Positions 36,050 to 43,530 of a stretch of DNA of 64,000 bases are shown one piece after another (the stretch's first letter is position 1; the number at the start of each line of letters is the position of its first letter). The translations under genes and the position numbers were made by a program. The stretch spans positions 124,001 through 188,000 of the forward strand of contig JAITTY010000002.1 of assembly GCA_031286695.1 (NCBI GenBank). Reading direction: 5' to 3'. The stretch comes from Sphingobacterium sp. (GTDB taxonomy: Bacteria > Bacteroidota > Bacteroidia > Sphingobacteriales > Sphingobacteriaceae). The notes below the pieces were generated by a model. It searched no databases. It was not told the origin of the DNA and worked only from the letters and a program-made list of their open reading frames with translations.

Positions 36050-36868
36050 TTAAACAGCGACATTGTGATCACGTAATGCGTCATTTAATGACGTCTTTTT
36101 GTCCGTAGACTCTTTACGTTGACCAATGATCAAAGCACAAGGAACTTGATATTCTCCAGCTGCAAATTTCTTCGTATAAGATCCTGGAATCACAACTGAA
36201 CGGGCAGGTACATAACCTTTATATTCAACTGGCTCAGGTCCTGTCACGTCAATAATTTTTGTTGAAGCTGTCAATACAACATTAGCGCCTAATACGGCTT
36301 CTTTTTCTACACGAATACCTTCGACCACAATCGCTCTTGATCCGATGAATACATTGTCTTCAATAATAACGGGAGCTGCTTGTACGGGTTCCAATACACC
36401 ACCAATTCCGACGCCACCGCTTAAGTGCACATGTTTACCAATTTGCGCACAAGACCCAACAGTTGCCCATGTATCTACCATAGTACCTTCGTCTACATAA
36501 GCACCAATATTAACATAAGAAGGCATCATAATCACTCCTTTAGCCAAATAGGCTCCTAAACGAGCGGAAGCTCCTGGTACAACACGCACTCCCGTATGTT
36601 TGTAGTCTGTTTTTAATTTCATTTTGTCATGAAACACAAAAGGACCAGCAGTCATTTCACGCATATCATTGATTGGGAAATATAAGATGACGGCTTTTTT
36701 TATCCAATCATTTACATGCCATCTCGTACCGATCATTTCAGCCACACGGATTTCCCCGCTATCTAACTTCATGATAACAGCACGGATCGCTTCTGTATAT
36801 TCTTTATATTCTAATAATTGTCTGTCTTCCCACGCTTCCTCAATCAATTTTTTTAGTGGCTCTACCAT
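36050..36868 (-). CDS. dapD: 2,3,4,5-tetrahydropyridine-2,6-dicarboxylate N-succinyltransferase
   Basis: A 272-residue left-handed beta-helix acyltransferase. It transfers succinyl from succinyl-CoA to tetrahydrodipicolinate in the diaminopimelate/lysine pathway. The sequence shows an alpha-helical N-terminal domain (LKKLIEEAWEDRQLL), then hexapeptide repeats with typical DapD segments: GVRVVPGASARLGAYLAKGVIMMPSYVNIGAYVDEGTMVDTWATVGSCAQIGK at about 94-146, and HLSGGVGIGGVLEP. The C-terminal VPCALIIGQRKESTDKKTSLNDALR is also standard. The length is close to the E. coli enzyme. It is the first gene of the operon and has a good promoter about 40 bases upstream. Confidence 0.96.
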   Translation of the reverse strand: MVEPLKKLIEEAWEDRQLLEYKEYTEAIRAVIMKLDSGEIRVAEMIGTRWHVNDWIKKAVILYFPINDMREMTAGPFVFHDKMKLKTDYKHTGVRVVPGASARLGAYLAKGVIMMPSYVNIGAYVDEGTMVDTWATVGSCAQIGKHVHLSGGVGIGGVLEPVQAAPVIIEDNVFIGSRAIVVEGIRVEKEAVLGANVVLTASTKIIDVTGPEPVEYKGYVPARSVVIPGSYTKKFAAGEYQVPCALIIGQRKESTDKKTSLNDALRDHNVAV

Positions 36869-36908
36869 ATTATTTGTTTGCTTATTTGAATTAGTTTATT
36901 TTGATGTA

Positions 36909-36940
36909 CAAACTTAGATAAAGTTGGACTTAAAAACAAC
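36909..36940 (-). promoter_or_regulatory. Promoter of the dapD operon
   Basis: On the minus strand, TTG (36938-36940), a 21-base spacer and TAAGTTTG (36909-36916) match the -33/-7 consensus. The box ends 40 bases before the dapD ATG. Confidence 0.6.
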
Positions 36941-37255
36941 TTTATCCATTGTTCCTTGCTATAGACTTTCCTGATACCAACACCGTACCAACTTATGATC
37001 AACTCCTAATCGTAACCACAGTGTGTGCACGGTGAGTCCACGTTGAGTCCACCTTTTAAAGGTGCATTCACTATGCAGATACCGTTTTAACAATCCGCTT
37101 GCAGTGAGGAGTTGGTATGGGTTTGGTGATAACTTGCCTGCAATTAGTTATTAAGCTCTTCATGCGAACGAATTAAAGACGTTTTAATAATTGAACTCAG
37201 TTTTACTGGAATTCTCTATAATTGCTTTTGGTTATATCGGTTCTAAAAATATAGT

Positions 37256-37263
37256 TATTTTTG
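37256..37263 (+). promoter_or_regulatory. -7 promoter box (TATTTTTG) four bases before the S4-domain gene
   Basis: TATTTTTG fits TAnnTTTG exactly. A TTG lies 25 bases upstream (37228-37230), slightly far for a -33 element. Only four bases separate the box from the ATG at 37268, so transcription should begin at or next to the start codon and the mRNA would be leaderless. Confidence 0.5.
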
Positions 37264-37267
37264 TCAT

Positions 37268-37678
37268 ATGGCAGGAACATTGGAAAAATTGAGAATTGAT
37301 AAATATTTGTGGTCAATTCGGTTATTTAAGACAAGAACTTTGGCAACAGAAGCCTGTAAGGCAGGACGAGTTAAACTAAATGGCCAAAATATAAAACCGT
37401 CTTACGAAGTTAAGATTAGCGATGTATATCATATCCAAAAAGGAATTGAGAAAAAAGTGGTAAAAGTCACGGGTCTTTTAGAGCGTCGTGTTGATGCAAA
37501 GACAGCAGTTCAATTTTATGAAGATCAGACACCAGTTGAAGAAACCGTAGGATTTAAATCCATGTTTCATGCTCCAGTCCTAAAGCGCGATCGTGGTACC
37601 GGACGCCCTACGAAAAAGGACCGTCGTGAAATAGATGGTTTACAATCTTCAGAATGGTGGGAGAAAGAAGATGAATAA
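37268..37678 (+). CDS. S4-domain RNA-binding protein (Hsp15/HslR-like)
   Basis: A 136-residue basic protein. An S4 RNA-binding domain covers about residues 7-70: LRIDKYLWSIRLFKTRTLATEACKAGRVKLNGQNIKPSYEVKISDVYHI. The C-terminal tail is lysine- and arginine-rich (RDRGTGRPTKKDRREID), as in Hsp15. E. coli Hsp15 binds 50S subunits carrying a peptidyl-tRNA and helps recycle them. The frame has a typical length for Bacteroidota members. The stop overlaps the next gene's start by eight bases. A promoter box lies immediately upstream of the ATG. Confidence 0.9.
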   Translation: MAGTLEKLRIDKYLWSIRLFKTRTLATEACKAGRVKLNGQNIKPSYEVKISDVYHIQKGIEKKVVKVTGLLERRVDAKTAVQFYEDQTPVEETVGFKSMFHAPVLKRDRGTGRPTKKDRREIDGLQSSEWWEKEDE

Positions 37679-38720
37679 TCTGAAGATATGCGTCATGATC
37701 ATGGTGGGAAGCCTGTTGGCGATGTCCTGTAAATCGTATAGAAAATCGACAACTTCAGCTAAAGGTGAATTTATCTTGGCTATCCATGGCGGGGCTGGCA
37801 CGATCTTGAAAAAGAATATGACAGATTCGATGGAGCAGGCTTATAAAACAGTATTGGAACAAGCTCTCAAAGTTGGCTATGAAAAAATTCAGCAAGGAGG
37901 AAGCAGTTTGGAAGCAGTTGAATCTGCGATTCATGTCATGGAAGATTCACCATTATTTAATGCCGGAAAGGGTGCTGTTTTTACACACGATGGGAGAAAT
38001 GAACTGGATGCCGCGATTATGGATGGAAAGACTTTAGCTGCAGGAGCTGTTGCAGGGGTTTCGACTATAAAAAACCCGATCTCAGCAGCTAAAGCGGTGA
38101 TGGAAAAATCTGAGCATGTGATGATGGTCGGTAGGGGTGCGGAGCAATTTGCTGCACAAGCGGGACTGGAAATCGTGGATCCTTCCTATTTTTGGACCAA
38201 AGCGCGTTGGGAGTCTCTACAGAAAATTAAAAAAGAAGATAATATCAAAACGCAATTGGATCATGATCAAAAACAGGGCTCACGTTTGGGTGTGACTAAT
38301 AAAGATGCGAAATTTGGTACGGTAGGATGTGTTGCTTTGGATCGATACGGTAACTTGGCGGCGGGTACTTCGACAGGAGGGATGACAAATAAAAAGTTTG
38401 GGCGGATCGGTGATTCTCCAATTATCGGAGCTGGAACTTATGCTAATAACGAAACTTGTGCAGTTTCTTGTACAGGATGGGGAGAGTTTTATATTCGTCA
38501 TGTAGCCGCTTATAAAGTGTCAGCATTAATGGAATATAAAGGTGAAGATGTTGTGCAGGCAAGTCAGGAAGTGATCGAAGGTATTGGTAAGATGGGCGGT
38601 AATGGGGGGATGATTGTTTTGGACAAAAATGGTCGTGTCGCTATGCCTTTTAATACAGCCGGTATGTATCGGGGAACTGTGACTAAAGATGGCAAGATTA
38701 CTGTAGAAATTTATAAATAG
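37671..38720 (+). CDS. Isoaspartyl peptidase/L-asparaginase (Ntn hydrolase), lipoprotein
   Basis: A 349-residue plant-type asparaginase/isoaspartyl aminopeptidase precursor. The ATG at 37671 gives a lipoprotein signal (LAMSC, Cys20); upstream in-frame codons overlap the preceding gene. Motifs are LAIHGGAGTI (37-45), SPLFNAGKGAVFTHDG (93-108), ELDAAIMDG (111-119) and KFGTVGCVALD, in which Thr217 is the expected nucleophile exposed by autocleavage. GNLAAGTSTGGMTNKKFGRIGDSPIIGAGTYA is the conserved start of the small subunit region. The enzyme removes isoaspartyl residues from peptides and hydrolyses Asn. A periplasmic lipoprotein form is typical in Bacteroidota. Confidence 0.94.
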   Translation: MNNLKICVMIMVGSLLAMSCKSYRKSTTSAKGEFILAIHGGAGTILKKNMTDSMEQAYKTVLEQALKVGYEKIQQGGSSLEAVESAIHVMEDSPLFNAGKGAVFTHDGRNELDAAIMDGKTLAAGAVAGVSTIKNPISAAKAVMEKSEHVMMVGRGAEQFAAQAGLEIVDPSYFWTKARWESLQKIKKEDNIKTQLDHDQKQGSRLGVTNKDAKFGTVGCVALDRYGNLAAGTSTGGMTNKKFGRIGDSPIIGAGTYANNETCAVSCTGWGEFYIRHVAAYKVSALMEYKGEDVVQASQEVIEGIGKMGGNGGMIVLDKNGRVAMPFNTAGMYRGTVTKDGKITVEIYK

Positions 38721-38751
38721 TTACTCTACTATTTTTATACTCATAAAGTAG

Positions 38752-38795
38752 CCCAAGTGATCAATAAACGAAATATAACCCGTTGATCACTTGGG
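38752..38795. terminator. Hairpin between convergent genes
   Basis: CCCAAGTGATCAA at 38752-38764 pairs perfectly with TTGATCACTTGGG at 38783-38795 (13 base pairs, 18-base loop). No uninterrupted T run follows, only a T-rich segment. It lies between the convergent asparaginase and ytxJ genes and may serve both. Confidence 0.6.
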
Positions 38796-38841
38796 ATAAG
38801 TTTTGTGGTTTTTATAGCATTTACAGGTGGTAACCTTAAAG

Positions 38842-39180
38842 TTAAAGTGCAGTCAGGTATTTTTCAATTTCGTCAAATTGAATATCACCATGCGAAGCAT
38901 CATATCGGGTATTCTTCCCTTCGACGATCAATATTTGTGGCGACTGGTGTTCTACGTTCCAGCGTTGAGCAATTTCATTCGATAGTGAACGGTAGCGCAA
39001 GAGATCTAGAAGATAAATAGCATAATCATGGTCAGAAGTAGCTGACATTCGCTCCAGGCTACGCTTGGCCATATTACTTATACCACAAGTAGTGCTGTGT
39101 TTAAAGATGGCCGCGACTTTATCGGATTGGTAAAGTTCCTGTAACTGCTCTTCTGTATTTAATTCTATCCAATTAATCAT
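38842..39180 (-). CDS. ytxJ: Bacillithiol system redox-active protein YtxJ
   Basis: A 112-residue thioredoxin-fold protein. WIELNTEEQLQELYQ is followed by AIFKHSTTCGISNMAKRSLERM, where a single Cys32 stands in the position of the thioredoxin CxxC motif (TCGIS). This is the signature of YtxJ (monothiol bacilliredoxin) proteins, which remove bacillithiol from mixed disulfides. It implies that the organism makes bacillithiol; the biosynthetic genes are not in this window. The gene starts one base after the stop of the upstream minus-strand gene, so both are translated together. Confidence 0.9.
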   Translation of the reverse strand: MINWIELNTEEQLQELYQSDKVAAIFKHSTTCGISNMAKRSLERMSATSDHDYAIYLLDLLRYRSLSNEIAQRWNVEHQSPQILIVEGKNTRYDASHGDIQFDEIEKYLTAL

Positions 39181-39181
39181 A

Positions 39182-39922
39182 TTATAGTTCTGTGAATTTT
39201 TTCTGTTCTACTTGTACAAAGGATGAAATAGAGGAAAATACGCAGCTCTTCTTATCGTTATTCGTAGCGTTAAAAAAACTAGGTAGCCGTATGCCATCCC
39301 CGATTTCCTTGTATTTGCTTACTTCATAAGCAATTTTCTCCCCTTTATCGGTGTATTCGTAATAAGTAATCTCGCCGGTATTTTGGTCTATATAAATAGA
39401 CCCATCTATCTTTAGACCAAAAATAGAACCAGACGAACTGATATTCGCTATTGTTAATTTTTGTCCACCAATGAAACGGTCGGTTTGACTTTTGAGTGTG
39501 ACATTCTTTTGTCCAATTAAGGTGGGTAAAAGAAGGAGATTGAGATCTGAAAATAGTTGGCCTCGGATTGATTTTTTAATTTCAGCACCATCTGATGTTA
39601 AATTTCCTCCAACGTATAGTTTGTCAGTGCTGCTATTTTTAAAATTAAACAGATAAGTTACCTGATCGGTTCCACTATAGCCGTCAAACCTGCATTCTCC
39701 GGTTGAGCGATTGAATAAGAATTTGCGCTCATCATTGGACAATTGATCTGAAATCGTATTTCCCTTTGCTGAGAAAGCTAAAAATTGTAAGGAGTCCCAT
39801 TTACCTTGGCCACCGATACTTTGCCATATCTGTTTGTTTAGACTATCACCTTGTGCTATAACATCGAGCTGACAGCATAAAGTAAGGCAAAATATCAATA
39901 GTACATTCGATAATGTTTTCAT
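39182..39922 (-). CDS. Exported protein of unknown function (LolA-like fold possible)
   Basis: A 246-residue protein with a signal peptide (TLSNVLLIFCLTLCCQLDVIAQ). The ATG ending at 39922 is chosen because it directly precedes the signal. The mature part begins IWQSIGGQGKWDSLQFLAFSAKGN and continues through alternating beta strands (KLYVGGNLTSDG, LKIDGSIYIDQNTGEITYYEYTDKGEKIAYEVSKYKEIGDGIRLPSFFNA). This resembles the half-barrel of LolA-like or DUF6503-type proteins common in Bacteroidota, but I could not assign a family with confidence. It is coupled to ytxJ by a one-base gap. Confidence 0.65.
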   Translation of the reverse strand: MKTLSNVLLIFCLTLCCQLDVIAQGDSLNKQIWQSIGGQGKWDSLQFLAFSAKGNTISDQLSNDERKFLFNRSTGECRFDGYSGTDQVTYLFNFKNSSTDKLYVGGNLTSDGAEIKKSIRGQLFSDLNLLLLPTLIGQKNVTLKSQTDRFIGGQKLTIANISSSGSIFGLKIDGSIYIDQNTGEITYYEYTDKGEKIAYEVSKYKEIGDGIRLPSFFNATNNDKKSCVFSSISSFVQVEQKKFTEL

Positions 39923-40016
39923 AATCCTATTTTTAAAGAAACAATCACAAAGCAAATAACTCCAGAATCGGGAGCATCCGGCTTGATGATTGCATTTTTA
40001 TGCTAGTGAAAAATAA

Positions 40017-40058
40017 AAATCGATTAATAAAATAAGTGAATATCTTATTAATCGATTT
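40017..40058 (-). terminator. Intrinsic terminator after ribH
   Basis: AAATCGATTAATAA (40017-40030) pairs with TTATTAATCGATTT (40045-40058). On the minus strand it is followed by a T-rich tract, and it lies 85 bases after the ribH stop. Confidence 0.75.
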
Positions 40059-40142
40059 ATTCAAAATATGAAGTACCTGAGTTTCTACGTTGTGCTCAAA
40101 AATACTTTTCATCATTGAATGGTAGGCAAAATTGATACCAAA

Positions 40143-40631
40143 CTAGAATTTTTTGGCAATATGAGCCATTTGTATAGCTGTAATAGCAGCTTCTTCACCT
40201 TTATTGCCATGTTTACCACCGGCACGATCCAATGCTTGCTGTAGATTATCCGTTGTCAACACACCAAAAATAGCGGGTTTGTTGTACTTGAGCCCTACAT
40301 TGGCAATGCCGTTTGCAACTGCGTCACAAATAAAATCAAAGTGTCTAGTCTCTCCCTGAATGACACAGCCTAAGCAGATAACGGCGTCAAAACCCTGATT
40401 TCTGAGTGCGAGATCTGCTCCAGAAATTAACTCGAAACTCCCAGGAACCTCGATCACCTGGATATTACTTTCCCTAGCGCCGTGCTTTTCTAAGCCTGTA
40501 ATTGCACCATTCAATAATGCACCAGTAATTTCTGCGTTCCATTGTGCAACAACGATTGCAAATTTGAATGGACTTGCATCCGCAACCTGGATATGCGAAA
40601 AGTCTGATAAATTTTTAATGCTACTTGCCAT
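40143..40631 (-). CDS. ribH: 6,7-dimethyl-8-ribityllumazine synthase
   Basis: A 162-residue enzyme of riboflavin synthesis; it condenses 5-amino-6-ribitylaminouracil with 3,4-dihydroxy-2-butanone 4-phosphate. Family motifs are FAIVVAQWNAEIT (24-36), VIEVPGSFELISGADLAL (59-76), DAVICLGCVIQGETRHFDFICDAVANGI (83-110), with the catalytic His in GETRHFD, and PAIFGVLTTDNLQQALDRAGG (119-139). The length fits the icosahedral or pentameric enzymes. Other rib genes are not nearby. It has its own promoter, overlapping the terminator of the upstream gene. Confidence 0.96.
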   Translation of the reverse strand: MASSIKNLSDFSHIQVADASPFKFAIVVAQWNAEITGALLNGAITGLEKHGARESNIQVIEVPGSFELISGADLALRNQGFDAVICLGCVIQGETRHFDFICDAVANGIANVGLKYNKPAIFGVLTTDNLQQALDRAGGKHGNKGEEAAITAIQMAHIAKKF

Positions 40632-40639
40632 AATAGTAA

Positions 40640-40667
40640 CAAAGATAGTGATTTTAGATGGTCACAA
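40640..40667 (-). promoter_or_regulatory. Promoter of ribH
   Basis: On the minus strand TTG (40665-40667), a 17-base spacer and TATCTTTG (40640-40647) fit the consensus. The -7 box lies eight bases before the ATG, leaving almost no leader. The -33 element abuts the terminator of the upstream gene. Confidence 0.55.
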
Positions 40668-40697
40668 AAAAAGAGGCTATGAAATAGCCTCTTTTTT
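40666..40697 (-). terminator. Intrinsic terminator between the TPR gene and ribH
   Basis: AAAAAAGAGGCTAT (40667-40680) pairs with ATAGCCTCTTTTTT (40684-40697) around a GAA loop; both strands have T runs. It follows the TPR gene stop by 24 bases. Confidence 0.85.
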
Positions 40698-40721
40698 ATT
40701 ATGTTCTCTAGATTGATCCTA

Positions 40722-41393
40722 TTAAAGGTGTGCTTGTACACGACCTAATAAACCATCAATTGTAGAAGCCTCTTGACTCTCCGGAAAATCTGTTTTGATC
40801 TTTTTGTAAGCGCTCTCTGCACTTTTGTAATCATTTTGTGCTTCGTATACAAGCCCTAATTTTTTCAAAAAGAGTGGCGTTGTATAGGAGTTGCTTGATT
40901 TTTCAGATGCCTGCTTATAATAGTCCGCTGCTTTTTTGTAATCTTTTAATTCTGAGTAAGCATCCCCTGTTAAACCAATGACCAAAGGATCTAAAATTTG
41001 ACTTCCAGTAGGCGAGTATTTTTCGAGTGCTTTCACCGCTTCATCAAATTTACCTTGACGCAAATATAAACCGCCTAAATACGCATTAGCAATATTTGCA
41101 GATTTTGTATTTGAATACTCGTCGGCAATTTGTTTAAAACCAAGAAATGCACCGTCACCCATGATTGCTTTGTTTTGCAAAGAATCAATTGTAGCAAGCT
41201 GCTCTGCTTTATACATACGGTTTGAAGCTTCTTCTGCTCTTGGATCTAGATAAAGCTTTTGATATCCAAAATAAAGTAAGATCAATACAACGATACCACC
41301 TAAAATGAACACTACACTTTTTTGGTTATCTTGAAAAAAAGATCCTTTTGAAGGTTTGAAACCTTGATTTGTATTATTTGTGTTTTTAGACAT
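40722..41393 (-). CDS. TPR-containing membrane-anchored protein
   Basis: A 223-residue protein with a polar N-terminus, one transmembrane helix at about residues 27-46 (SVVFILGGIVVLILLYFGYQ) and a periplasmic tetratricopeptide region. Repeats can be seen at about 100-130 (IANAYLGGLYLRQGKFDEAVKALEKY), 137-170 (PLVIGLTGDAYSELKDYKKAADYYKQA) and 175-210 (LFLKKLGLVYEAQNDYKSAESAYKKI). The layout matches YfgM/TPR_21-type proteins, which interact with the secretion and folding machinery. The exact role here is unknown. A good promoter lies upstream and a terminator downstream, so it is a single-gene unit. Confidence 0.85.
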   Translation of the reverse strand: MSKNTNNTNQGFKPSKGSFFQDNQKSVVFILGGIVVLILLYFGYQKLYLDPRAEEASNRMYKAEQLATIDSLQNKAIMGDGAFLGFKQIADEYSNTKSANIANAYLGGLYLRQGKFDEAVKALEKYSPTGSQILDPLVIGLTGDAYSELKDYKKAADYYKQASEKSSNSYTTPLFLKKLGLVYEAQNDYKSAESAYKKIKTDFPESQEASTIDGLLGRVQAHL

Positions 41394-41417
41394 TACTAAT
41401 CAGTAAAATATGGATTG

Positions 41418-41447
41418 CAAAAATACACTTTTCGAGCAAATTTGCAA
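41418..41447 (-). promoter_or_regulatory. Promoter of the TPR protein gene
   Basis: On the minus strand TTG (41445-41447), a 19-base spacer and TATTTTTG (41418-41425) match the consensus. The leader would be about 20 bases. Confidence 0.65.
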
Positions 41448-41477
41448 GTGTTTTGCAAATTTTAAAGTGAATTAACT

Positions 41478-43397
41478 TTAGTTTTCCGACTCGTTTGATA
41501 ATTCTATTTCCTTGTCCAGTTGTTCGTAGATGGAATTTTTACTTTTGAATTCGGGTACAATAATTTTCATTTGATAGACAACTTCGTTTTTGTTTTGTGT
41601 CGCTAAACGCTGTTGCAATTCCTCAATTTTCATGCACACGATATCATAATTATTTTCCCTGACTTTGGCGATCATGATTTTTTCGTGGTGAGTCGGTAAG
41701 GTATTCTCTAAATCATTTAATAATTCCTCATATAATTTTTCTCCAGGTCTTAATCCCGTGAATTTTATTTCAATATCTTCATTTGGTTTAAATCCAGAAA
41801 GACGGATCATTTTTTTAGCGAGCTCAACTATTTTTACTGATTTCCCCATATCAAAGACAAAGATCTCTCCACCTTGTCCCATTGTTCCGGCCTCAAGAAC
41901 TAATCGACATGCTTCAGGAATGGTCATAAAATAACGGGTGATTTCGGGATGGGTAACTGTTACGGGACCACCTTTTTGAATCTGATCTCTAAATCGGGGG
42001 ATAACTGAACCATTTGAGCCTAGGACATTGCCAAAGCGGGTTGTTATAAATTTGGTGTGAACGTTTTCTCTCGATGAGTGTTCCAAATGATTGTTTAATG
42101 ATTGTACATAGATTTCTGCAATACGTTTGGTTGCTCCCATGATATTTGTTGGGTTTACTGCTTTATCTGTGGAAACAAAAACAAATTTCTCGACCTGGAA
42201 TTCTACGGCTAAATCAGCTAGATTTTTTGTTCCCATGACGTTGGTCTGTACAGCTTCTAGCGGGTGGTTTTCCATCATCGGCACATGTTTGTATGCTGCT
42301 GCGTGATATACATAGTGCGGTCTGAATGTTTCAAAAAGTAAGTGCATACGTCTTGTACTTCGAACATCCGCGATATAAGTATGATATACCTGATTTGGGA
42401 ACTCATCTTGAAGGTCAAGCTGGAGGTTATGGAGTGGTGACTCCGCTTGGTCACAAAGGATAATCATTTGAGGTTCGTATTTCCCCAATTGGGATGCGAT
42501 CTCACTTCCTATTGAACCAGCAGCTCCAGTAACTAGTATCCTTTTGCCCTTTGTCTGGCTTAGTATATGGTCGTCATTAATCTTGATCGGATCCCTTTCT
42601 AGCAAATCTTCGATTCTGATTTTTTGAATCTGATTAGGATTAAGGTCGCCATTCATAATCTTCTTAACGGGTGGTAGCGTTAAGATATTTACATTTTTTT
42701 CAAGTGCAACGTCTGTGATTTCATTTTTGCGGTCCGATGGAATGTTGTGCGAGGCGATGATGACTTCTTCAATATTTAGCGTGTTAATGAGGTGGCTAAA
42801 CTTTTGAGAAGCGTAAATTTTGGTTCCATCAATTACTTTGTTGATCTTTTGCTCATTATCATCTAAAAATCCTACTATAGCATTTTTGGAGCGTACGTCA
42901 TGGTCTAGTGTTCTTTTTACAGCAATCCCCAAGTCACCAGCACCATATATTAGTGTTTTTTTTCTGGAACCGCTGACTTTTTTTGTGTATAGAAAGAAAA
43001 TTTTAATAATCGTTCTATATACGGTTAAAATAAGAAAGGAGAAGAGCGCAAAGAAGATAATGAGCGCAGTTGGAATGTTTCGTTCAACCTCGTTAGCCTG
43101 GATCACTAATTTGATAACCAAGAGAATGAACACACTGAATGTTATCGTTGATAATATACGTATTGAATCGATGGCACTTGTGTAACGAACGATCCCGGTA
43201 TACATCTTGAACAGGTAAAATGACAAAGAGCATACACTTATGAATAAAATGTAACGAATACTAAAATCAATATCGAGTAGAAAATCGAAGTTAAAATCGT
43301 AGTAAATGACATTTGCAAGCAGATAAGCAATGGAGACACTAAAGATATCCAATAAAAAAATGATCCACCGGGGCACTATATTCACTTTACTGAGCAT
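41478..43397 (-). CDS. CapD/WbpM-type nucleotide-sugar 4,6-dehydratase (membrane)
   Basis: A 639-residue polysaccharide biosynthesis protein. Four transmembrane helices span about residues 10-130. A first Rossmann segment is at about 146 (LIYGAGDLGIAVKRTL), and the catalytic SDR domain starts with RILVTGAAGSIGSEIAS near 286. STDKAVNPTNIMGATKRIAE carries the M-x3-K form of the active site that replaces Y-x3-K in the WbpM/FlaA1 group. GEIFVFDMGKSVKIVELAKKMI and FTGLRPGEKLYEEL are typical C-terminal motifs. Such enzymes convert UDP-GlcNAc to a 4-keto-6-deoxy sugar for capsule or O-antigen. The rest of a capsule cluster is not in the window. Confidence 0.93.
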   Translation of the reverse strand: MLSKVNIVPRWIIFLLDIFSVSIAYLLANVIYYDFNFDFLLDIDFSIRYILFISVCSLSFYLFKMYTGIVRYTSAIDSIRILSTITFSVFILLVIKLVIQANEVERNIPTALIIFFALFSFLILTVYRTIIKIFFLYTKKVSGSRKKTLIYGAGDLGIAVKRTLDHDVRSKNAIVGFLDDNEQKINKVIDGTKIYASQKFSHLINTLNIEEVIIASHNIPSDRKNEITDVALEKNVNILTLPPVKKIMNGDLNPNQIQKIRIEDLLERDPIKINDDHILSQTKGKRILVTGAAGSIGSEIASQLGKYEPQMIILCDQAESPLHNLQLDLQDEFPNQVYHTYIADVRSTRRMHLLFETFRPHYVYHAAAYKHVPMMENHPLEAVQTNVMGTKNLADLAVEFQVEKFVFVSTDKAVNPTNIMGATKRIAEIYVQSLNNHLEHSSRENVHTKFITTRFGNVLGSNGSVIPRFRDQIQKGGPVTVTHPEITRYFMTIPEACRLVLEAGTMGQGGEIFVFDMGKSVKIVELAKKMIRLSGFKPNEDIEIKFTGLRPGEKLYEELLNDLENTLPTHHEKIMIAKVRENNYDIVCMKIEELQQRLATQNKNEVVYQMKIIVPEFKSKNSIYEQLDKEIELSNESEN

Positions 43398-43421
43398 GGT
43401 ATTATATCTGATTAATTAAGA

Positions 43422-43450
43422 CAAATGTAGATAAATTTGTTTCATTCCAA
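43422..43450 (-). promoter_or_regulatory. Promoter of the capD-type gene
   Basis: On the minus strand TTG (43448-43450), an 18-base spacer and TACATTTG (43422-43429) match the consensus; the leader is about 20 bases. Confidence 0.6.
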
Positions 43451-43530
43451 AGCTGGGGGGAGGCAAATTTATCTTCGTTTGATAAGATTGATTATTTATT
43501 GTAATTTTAGCTAACTATCAATTTTACAAG

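Larger units (their letters stand above)
36869..37267. other. Divergent intergenic region with direct repeats and a palindrome
   Basis: 399 bases between divergent dapD and the S4-domain gene with no reading frame of note. TGAGTCCAC occurs twice at 37033-37041 and 37044-37052, an 11-base period. The second copy runs into the palindrome CACCTTTTAAAGGTG at 37050-37064. These could be regulator binding sites but match no operator I recognise. Promoter boxes lie at each end. Confidence 0.35.
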
